This document shows, in pieces, positions 58,699 to 64,000 of a stretch of DNA of 64,000 nt; position 1 is the first letter of the stretch, and each line of letters begins with the position of its first letter. The stretch is from Pelotomaculum schinkii (GTDB lineage: Bacteria; Bacillota; Desulfotomaculia; Desulfotomaculales; Pelotomaculaceae): the NCBI RefSeq assembly GCF_004369205.1, contig NZ_QFGA01000003.1:248001-312000 (forward strand), read 5' to 3'. Position numbers and translations under genes: made by a program. The notes below the pieces were generated by a model. That model made no database searches, was not told where the DNA came from, and worked only from the letters and a program-made list of their open reading frames with translations.

Positions 58699-59376
58699 AT
58701 GATCTTAACGATTATTCGCACCCTTATTTTATTTGCCGTGGTAGTAGTGGCCTTGAGGCTCATGGGCAAGAGGCAAATCGGGCAGCTGCAGCCTTACGAA
58801 CTCGTAATTATAATCATGCTATCCGAGCTGGCTGCCATCCCCATGGAGAATATCGGCATTCCACTTTTTAGCGGGCTCTTGCCAATCCTGACCCTATTAG
58901 TGGCTGGAGTTACATTGTCCTATATTTCCTTGAAAAACGTGAAGGCCAGGGGGTTTATCTGCGGTACGCCGGTTGTCTTAATCGAAGGCGGCAGAATAAT
59001 AGAAAAAGAACTGCAGAGAACGCGCTTTAACATAAACGATCTGCTGGAAGAGTTGAGGTCCAAAAACTTTCCCAATATTTCTGATGTTGAATTTGCCATC
59101 CTGGAAACCTCGGGGCATTTGAGCGTTATTCCAAAATCACAAAAAAGGCCGTTGGTTCCCCAGGATTTGAATTTGTCTACACAGTATGAGGGGTTGCCCC
59201 TAACTTTGGTAATTGACGGTCAGATAATGGATAAGAATTTGCAGAAGGCCCGGCTTGACCCCGGCTGGCTCAAGTCGGAGTTGGATAAATTCGGTATCAA
59301 AAGTTTTAAGGATGTCCTGTTTGCCAGCCTGGACACGGAAGGCAAACTTTTCTATCAGGCTAAAGCAAAAACTTAA
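58699..59376 (+). CDS. DUF421/YetF-family membrane protein
   Basis: A 225-residue protein with three N-terminal membrane helices (TIIRTLILFAVVVVALRLMG) and the family signature GKRQIGQLQPYELVIIIMLS. The soluble part VVLIEGGRIIEKELQRTRFN, then DLLEELRSKNFPNISDVEFA, is the usual DUF421 alpha/beta domain, followed by a second smaller domain. YetF-type proteins are linked to spore germination and membrane stress; their mechanism is open. The DUF4363 gene follows and is usually its partner. Confidence 0.85.
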   Translation: MILTIIRTLILFAVVVVALRLMGKRQIGQLQPYELVIIIMLSELAAIPMENIGIPLFSGLLPILTLLVAGVTLSYISLKNVKARGFICGTPVVLIEGGRIIEKELQRTRFNINDLLEELRSKNFPNISDVEFAILETSGHLSVIPKSQKRPLVPQDLNLSTQYEGLPLTLVIDGQIMDKNLQKARLDPGWLKSELDKFGIKSFKDVLFASLDTEGKLFYQAKAKT

Positions 59377-59404
59377 AACCAATACAACAGGTCCGGGGGC
59401 TAAG

Positions 59405-59785
59405 ATGAGGCTGCTAACCACACTGCTAATAATATTCGTCGCTGTTGTTGCGTTGGGCTTTTGGACCAACCACCAACTTACGGTCTCAGCCAATGAACTT
59501 TTACTTGATGTGGACAAAATCCGCGGGGAAATCAACGCGGAGAATTGGGACAGCGCCTCAGAGCATACCGAGGCGCTGGAACGGAACTGGGATCGGAGAG
59601 GAAAATGGTGGCCCGCGCTACTGGACCACGAGGAAATTGATAATATTGATTTCGCCATAGCCAAAAACAAGGAATATATTGCTGAAAGAAACACCCCACT
59701 GGCATTGGGACAGCTTTCTGAAATAAGGCAGATGATTAAACACATACCTGAAAAAGGGACCATAAATCTCACTAATATTTTTTAG
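59405..59785 (+). CDS. DUF4363 membrane-anchored protein
   Basis: A 126-residue protein; ATG 59405 behind CCGGGGGC. One N-terminal membrane helix (LLTTLLIIFVAVVALGFW), then a helical extracytoplasmic domain (ENWDSASEHTEALERNWDRR, ALGQLSEIRQMIKHIPEKG), as in DUF4363. The gene commonly follows DUF421 genes in clostridia and Bacilli, as here. Function unknown. Confidence 0.75.
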   Translation: MRLLTTLLIIFVAVVALGFWTNHQLTVSANELLLDVDKIRGEINAENWDSASEHTEALERNWDRRGKWWPALLDHEEIDNIDFAIAKNKEYIAERNTPLALGQLSEIRQMIKHIPEKGTINLTNIF

Positions 59786-60043
59786 CAGTATTTTCTTTTT
59801 TAATCATGAGCGCATACCTGCAGGCACAATTACCGCATTTTTGAAAAAATAAAGGTACATATATGATATTGGTATCATATATTATGATTGACGATAACTA
59901 AGATATAATATAAAATAAAATAATATAGATAACTTTATGGGCTTTTATATAATTAACTATTTTGCCACGGCTTTCATTCATCCTAACGTGTGAGCCGGGG
60001 CATTTGTCTTTTTACCCCAAATGAGAATGGTTACTGATAACAA

Positions 60044-60058
60044 TAAGAATAGTTATCA
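60044..60058 (+). promoter_or_regulatory. Fur-family operator upstream of the CDF exporter
   Basis: TAAGAATAGTTATCA matches 12 of 14 fixed positions of the Fur 7-1-7 consensus TGATAATNATTATCA. It ends 26 bases before the ATG of the exporter; an imperfect second copy overlaps upstream (60022-60036). Confidence 0.55.
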
Positions 60059-60084
60059 TTGTAGTTAAAGAGAGGACTGGTCCA

Positions 60085-60972
60085 ATGGATGAAAAAGCTA
60101 AGGTGGCTTTGCTCTCTATAGGTTCAAATACTTTCCTGGCCCTGGGCAAGCTGGCCGCCGGACTTTATATGGGGTCCGTCAGCGTAATTTCAGAAGCCGT
60201 ACACTCGAGCCTGGATTTAGTGGCTGCGGTAATTGCCTTTTTCGCCGTAAAAACCGCAGCCAAGCCGGCGGATGACAGGCATAATTACGGACACGGCAAA
60301 TTTGAGAACCTTTCGAGCATTATTGAAGCCATCCTCATTCTGGTCGCGGGCGCTATGATTATCAATAGCGCTATCCCCAAATTACAAGGGGGCGGGCAAA
60401 TCGAAAGCCTTGGCCTGGGCGCCGGGGTGATGGGCGTCTCAGTGTTGGTAAACCTGTTAGTATCGCGTAAGCTATTAAAAACTGCCAGGAAAATGGAATC
60501 CCCCGCGCTGGCAGCCGATGGCTGGCACCTAATGACAGATGTTTATACATCTCTGGGGGTTTTTGCCGGGCTGGGAGCTATTTATCTGACCGGTCTGACA
60601 ATACTGGATCCGATCATCGCTATTGCGGTAGCCCTTATGATCTTTAAAGCAGCTTTCAACTTGATCAGAGAATCAGTACGCAGTATCCTGGATGTTAACC
60701 TGCCCAAAACGGAGGAAAATCTAATTAAGGGAATCCTTCAAAGCTATGCGGAAGAATACGTTGAGTTCCACGACCTGCGCACGAGGAAGGCAGGTAGTGA
60801 CCGATATGTTGATCTGCACCTGGTTGTACCCAAATATCAGGACATCAATGCCGTGCATAATCTCTGCGACCGCATTGAAGATGATCTTCGCGCGCAATTG
60901 CCGGGAGCGCAAATTCTTATTCACACCGAGCCCTGTGGCGGTCACTGTGAAGAGATAGGTTCTATTAAATAA
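60085..60972 (+). CDS. Cation diffusion facilitator (CDF) metal exporter
   Basis: A 295-residue protein with six membrane helices; ATG behind AGAGAGGAC. The transport site includes SEAVHSSLDLV in helix 2 and ADGWHLMTDVYTS in helix 5, each with paired His/Asp metal ligands. The cytoplasmic domain ends with EPCGGHCEE, a Cys/His cluster that may sense metal. CDFs export Zn, Fe, Mn or Co in exchange for protons. The Fur-like box points to iron, or to zinc/manganese by a paralogous regulator. Confidence 0.9.
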   Translation: MDEKAKVALLSIGSNTFLALGKLAAGLYMGSVSVISEAVHSSLDLVAAVIAFFAVKTAAKPADDRHNYGHGKFENLSSIIEAILILVAGAMIINSAIPKLQGGGQIESLGLGAGVMGVSVLVNLLVSRKLLKTARKMESPALAADGWHLMTDVYTSLGVFAGLGAIYLTGLTILDPIIAIAVALMIFKAAFNLIRESVRSILDVNLPKTEENLIKGILQSYAEEYVEFHDLRTRKAGSDRYVDLHLVVPKYQDINAVHNLCDRIEDDLRAQLPGAQILIHTEPCGGHCEEIGSIK

Positions 60973-61062
60973 ATATTTGCCTGATTTTCCATAACCCTTT
61001 CAACTCCTCCTGCATAAGATTAGATCAGGTATGAATCGAAAAAAGAGGAGAGGTGTAACAAG

Positions 61063-61314
61063 GTGAAGCGTTTTCTTTACCCGATTTTATTTTTGATGTC
61101 CTGCATACCGGACTCGAATAAGCACCTGGAGTCATTCAACGCCGTAGCCCAAGCCGCTCAATACACGGTTAAAAATATCAAAGAAGGGTTGGATAATTTC
61201 CAGAGTACCATTATTCAGTTCAACCAGGGGCTCAACCAGCCGGTGGTGAAAATGGATGATGCGGGCAGTCAGCCGGAATCTGGCCCGAGCAACGATAGCG
61301 AAGCCGAAAAATAA
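61063..61314 (+). CDS. Small hypothetical protein, 83 aa
   Basis: GTG start behind GAGGAGAGGTG. A short hydrophobic N-terminus (KRFLYPILFLMSCI) may be a membrane anchor or signal, and the rest is polar and helical (NAVAQAAQYTVKNIKEGLDN) with an acidic tail. It resembles YtxH- or small stress-type proteins only in general character. Not recognised. Confidence 0.5.
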   Translation: MKRFLYPILFLMSCIPDSNKHLESFNAVAQAAQYTVKNIKEGLDNFQSTIIQFNQGLNQPVVKMDDAGSQPESGPSNDSEAEK

Positions 61315-61330
61315 CCAATGATAGAAGGGG

Positions 61331-61349
61331 CAATTCATTCGCACCTTCA
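61331..61349 (+). repeat. Dispersed palindromic repeat, copy 3
   Basis: CAATTCATTCGCACCTTCA, matching the right half of the palindrome at 48844-48861. Confidence 0.5.
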
Positions 61350-61388
61350 GCGAAACCATGTTTATTCAGTTGCATTAGAGCAATTCAT

Positions 61389-61414
61389 GGCCCTTACCGG
61401 TAACGGGAAGGGCC
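61389..61414. terminator. Hairpin between convergent genes
   Basis: GGCCCTT pairs with AAGGGCC around a GC-rich loop that can itself pair (CCGG-TAAC-GG). T residues on one side are sparse. Confidence 0.4.
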
Positions 61415-61526
61415 TCGTCATTTCTAAAGCAAATAGAAGTACTATTGCCACTCTTTCACCGGCCGCAGCGACCTGTGCCGGGCTGGCAGGTTAACGAAGG
61501 AATTACCGTCATGGTAGAACAGACCG

Positions 61527-62117
61527 TTACTCAAACTTCACCGGAATGCGCTTTGGTGGGTCCGGTTTCTTTTTGGGGACGCTGAGGGATAAGAGACCCT
61601 TGCGGTAGGTCGCCGTGGCCCCCGAAGGTTCGACCGTGGCGGGGAGCCGGATAATTTTATGAAAGTTATCAACAGGGTTGCTGCCTCCAGGGGGGACTTT
61701 GGCCCCAAAAAGCTCGATACCCTCCTGGGAAATCAGCAGGTGCAAATCTTCATGAGAAACGATGCCGGGCAGAATGGCCTGGACGTTGACGTCCATGGCA
61801 GTTTCGTAAATCGAGACAGGTGAGACATTTCCCGCCTGACCCGGTTCAGTGAAGGCGTTCTGAGGAGGGTTGGTCTCCTGCTTCCAGAAAAGATGGTTCT
61901 CATCCTCCTGTGGGTCCTTCTGCAAATTCTCCTGCTGGTTTTTTTTATCTCTACCGGTGTGTGAAAAAGGTGACAGCTCGCCGGGGTCTATTTTTTTAAT
62001 TGCCTCCAGCACTGTCTCCAGCCTATCTTTGTTCCAATAACTGCTCAAGCCCGTTTCCTTTGTCTTTTCATACAGGTCCAGGGCAAACTTCAGTAGGTCT
62101 TTTTGATCATAGCTCAC
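61527..62117 (-). CDS. Hsp20/alpha-crystallin-like protein
   Basis: About 196 residues; GTG 62117 lies nine bases after GGAGG, while a longer frame from 62219 has no such box. Residues 1-90 are acidic and helical. The last 110 form the alpha-crystallin core: VNVQAILPGIVSHEDLHLLI, HKIIRLPATVEP, then TATYRKGLLSLSVPKKKP, with the conserved GLL-x-I/L-x-V edge strand. The long N-terminus differs from classic Hsp20. Probably a small holding chaperone. Confidence 0.75.
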   Translation of the reverse strand: MSYDQKDLLKFALDLYEKTKETGLSSYWNKDRLETVLEAIKKIDPGELSPFSHTGRDKKNQQENLQKDPQEDENHLFWKQETNPPQNAFTEPGQAGNVSPVSIYETAMDVNVQAILPGIVSHEDLHLLISQEGIELFGAKVPPGGSNPVDNFHKIIRLPATVEPSGATATYRKGLLSLSVPKKKPDPPKRIPVKFE

Positions 62118-62324
62118 AGTTGAACCTCCAAAATCAGAAGTATAGCAGGGGCGGTCCGGAGGGCATAAGGTCCTCCCAATTGCAGCGGTATTACTAAAGG
62201 ATATGTCCCTATTGACCAATACGTGCTTCCACCCGCAAGAGTAAAAATATCCTGCAGCTTAAAGTGAATAGAAAAAGGCCATGGGCCTTAGCAAAGCATT
62301 ATAATCATACCTGAGCCTGCGTGA

Positions 62325-62705
62325 TCAGTCCTTGATACGTAATCTCAGGTCTTTAGATAGCCTCATGTCTATGGCGTAGATATGAAAAAACCACTCTCCA
62401 ACCACAATTACCAGGGTCAGGATTGCCAGAGTCGATATAGGCAGCAAAAGCCCCGTAATGAGTCTGGTTAAACCCCAAATCAAGGGAATTGCCAGGGCTA
62501 CGTCGACCAGCACGGTGATGTTGCGGCCCAACAACAGTAGAAAGGGACGGTCCGCGGCCAGGGATGTCACCAGGGTCAGAGTCAGGGCAATCACTGTTCC
62601 CCAGATTACAGTAATACCGGTTACATAAGTCAGAATAGCGGTTACCGTTAAGGCAATGATTAGCTTTGCCAGAAAGGCCCGGGCATACAAGCTCAGATGC
62701 GTCAC
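62325..62705 (-). CDS. DUF2512 (YndM-like) membrane protein
   Basis: About 126 residues. The frame extends further upstream, but GTG 62705 (THLSLYARAFLAKLI) fits the family start; TTG 62690 is another option. Four hydrophobic helices (ALTVTAILTYVTGITVIWGT, VTSLAADRPFLLLLGRNITV, NITVLVDVALAIPLIWGLTR). DUF2512 proteins have no known function. Transcribed divergently from the efflux adaptor gene. Confidence 0.7.
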   Translation of the reverse strand: MTHLSLYARAFLAKLIIALTVTAILTYVTGITVIWGTVIALTLTLVTSLAADRPFLLLLGRNITVLVDVALAIPLIWGLTRLITGLLLPISTLAILTLVIVVGEWFFHIYAIDMRLSKDLRLRIKD

Positions 62706-62987
62706 CTCCAGCTTCAAAAATAGTATTTGGAGCAAGTAAAATTTTATCCACATCAACAAAATATTCATCGACTCTGAGGAAACCCTTGACATTTTCTTTC
62801 TTATGGTATATCTATCGATTAGACGCGAAGGCGGCATATGTGAAAGATATTGATAGTGGAAGATAAAACTGCTGTTGCTCTTGTGTTGCAGGCAGACACG
62901 GAGTATGCTGGTTACCGCCGGTTAAAAGCCATATTTCGCCTGTGTCCGACACGTGTTGTATGATGAAAACCAGGGAGGAAAGCCAGA

Positions 62988-64000
62988 GTGGAAAATATGC
63001 TCAATACCGAAGAAGGTAAATTAAGTCTTTTAAAAAAATTTTGTATGCCTCCGGCATTCTTTAAAAGAAAAAAACTGCTATATGGGACCTCAATAATTGT
63101 GGCGGTTGCATTGGCGGGATATTTTTTCCTGGGCAACTCAAAAAAAGCGTCGGGAGGCTATCTTACTGAAAATGTCAAAAAAGGCTCAATAACCAACACC
63201 ATCTCGGCAAGTGGTACGGTCGAACCGGTAAGCACGGTTTCTCTGGCCTTTAAAAATGCCGAAATCATAAAAAATATCTACGTCCAAGTGGGAGATCATG
63301 TAACACCCGGTCAGGTTTTGGCCGAACAGGACAGCCAAAACCTGGAGTTGCAGTTAAAACAGGCGGAAGCCAACTTGGATCAAGCCATCGCCAGTATGGA
63401 ACTGCTGCAAAATGGCTCCACCCAGGAGGAATTGCGGCAGTCCGAGGCAAGCGTAAAGATGGCCCAGGCGGCATATGACCAGGCCAAGTCCGACCTGGAG
63501 CGTTACCAGCAGCTGGCTGAGGCGGGAGCGGTTGCCCAAACCGACCTTGAAACCGCCAAAATAAGCTATGCCAATGCCGAGGGTAATTTAATCAAAGCAC
63601 AGGAATCTTACAAGGCCCTGCAATCAGGCGCCCGGGCAGAAGATATCAAATCGGCTGCAGCTAAACTGGCAAGTAGCCAGGCGTCGCTGCAAATTGCCAG
63701 TATCGATCTGGCAGGAGCCCGGATGGTAAGTCCCATTAATGGTATCGTTAGTGAGATCAACGGCGCCGTGGGGCAGCGGGCTACGGCCAACAACAACAGC
63801 ACCAGCGGGTCCAGCGGGTTTATGGTTGTGATCTCGGAAGCTTTGCAGATCAAGGCGCAGGTTAACGAAGCCGACATCGGCAAGACGGAAGTAGGCCAAA
63901 AGGTGGAATTTACCGTTAACTCTTTTCCGGAGCAAAACTTTACAGGCCGGGTCAGCAGTATATCTCCCCAGGCATACACCCTGTCCAACGTCCAAATTTA
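62988..64000 (+). CDS. HlyD/RND-type efflux adaptor subunit, partial at the window end
   Basis: GTG 62988 behind CAGGGAGGAA; the frame is open to the window edge, so the C-terminus is missing. After a basic N-terminus one membrane helix (LLYGTSIIVAVALAGYFFLG) is followed by a beta-barrel/lipoyl half-motif (VSTVSLAFKNAEIIKNIYVQ, VGDHVTPGQVLAEQD), a long alpha-helical hairpin (residues about 130-230) and the second lipoyl half (GARMVSPINGIVSEINGAVG). In Gram-positives such adaptors work with MacB-type ABC exporters, probably encoded just downstream. Starts divergently from the DUF2512 gene. Confidence 0.85.
   Translation, partial: MENMLNTEEGKLSLLKKFCMPPAFFKRKKLLYGTSIIVAVALAGYFFLGNSKKASGGYLTENVKKGSITNTISASGTVEPVSTVSLAFKNAEIIKNIYVQVGDHVTPGQVLAEQDSQNLELQLKQAEANLDQAIASMELLQNGSTQEELRQSEASVKMAQAAYDQAKSDLERYQQLAEAGAVAQTDLETAKISYANAEGNLIKAQESYKALQSGARAEDIKSAAAKLASSQASLQIASIDLAGARMVSPINGIVSEINGAVGQRATANNNSTSGSSGFMVVISEALQIKAQVNEADIGKTEVGQKVEFTVNSFPEQNFTGRVSSISPQAYTLSNVQI

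Noticed and set aside
62912-63995. Minus-strand frames opposite the efflux adaptor
   Set aside because: They are antisense to a clear HlyD-type gene on the plus strand that simply runs off the window end.

Overview
The window looks like a chromosomal segment of an anaerobic, spore-forming Firmicute of the Peptococcaceae type (Pelotomaculum/Desulfotomaculum relatives). Strong GGAGG ribosome-binding sites with many GTG/TTG starts, a TRAP (mtrB) gene, a Spo0E-like protein, a DnaE-type replicase, DUF4912 beside a GH57 enzyme and copper-amine-oxidase-N (stalk) domain proteins all fit. The organism call is an inference from gene content, not a database match.

Positions 1 to about 36,650 are the right-hand part of an integrative and conjugative element (ICE); its left end lies outside the window. 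From the left it carries the end of a VirD4/TraG coupling protein, accessory genes, a DnaD-like replication initiator with iterons inside its own gene, a PemK/MazF toxin-antitoxin pair, small membrane peptides, a Ycf35/DUF2997/Ycf46-like cassette with a Cys-rich partner and a large helical protein, several unknown single genes, a KfrA/Par-like coiled-coil protein under a GTTAAC operator cluster, and an SOS-controlled Y-family polymerase. Next come a degenerate IS607 element with an intact TnpB, three related XRE-regulator modules, an Rpn nuclease with a truncated duplicate, two secreted cell-surface proteins, a type III (RNA antitoxin) toxin-antitoxin locus, a PolI-like 5' nuclease and a large serine recombinase. 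An IS110/IS1111-family element has landed in one accessory gene.

The recombinase gene ends about 30 bp before a 5'-truncated mannose-1-phosphate guanylyltransferase/phosphomannomutase-like gene. The element therefore appears to be inserted inside that chromosomal gene. From 36,659 onward the sequence is ordinary chromosome: two MITE-like repeats around a secreted protein gene, an orphan MNT nucleotidyltransferase, a GH57/DUF4912 glucan pair, nth-trmL-ybaK-dnaE, pgpA, mtrB, the accD-accA-pfkA-pyk group, a DedA protein, a macro-domain/SGNH fusion, a ferritin-like protein, DUF421 and DUF4363 proteins, a CDF metal exporter behind a Fur-like box, an Hsp20-like protein, a DUF2512 protein and the start of an HlyD-type efflux adaptor.

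The least expected signal is a family of leader elements in front of at least six ICE genes (starts 4544, 6936, 7462, 12185, 12880, 15739), plus one orphan copy. In each, a Shine-Dalgarno sequence is separated from the start codon by a GC-rich hairpin. Folding the hairpin brings the Shine-Dalgarno to about 11 to 14 nt from the start. A segment upstream of the Shine-Dalgarno can pair with the hairpin's 5' arm instead. This looks like a shared translational switch controlling the accessory genes. The second highlight is the type III toxin-antitoxin locus at 31,925 to 32,726.
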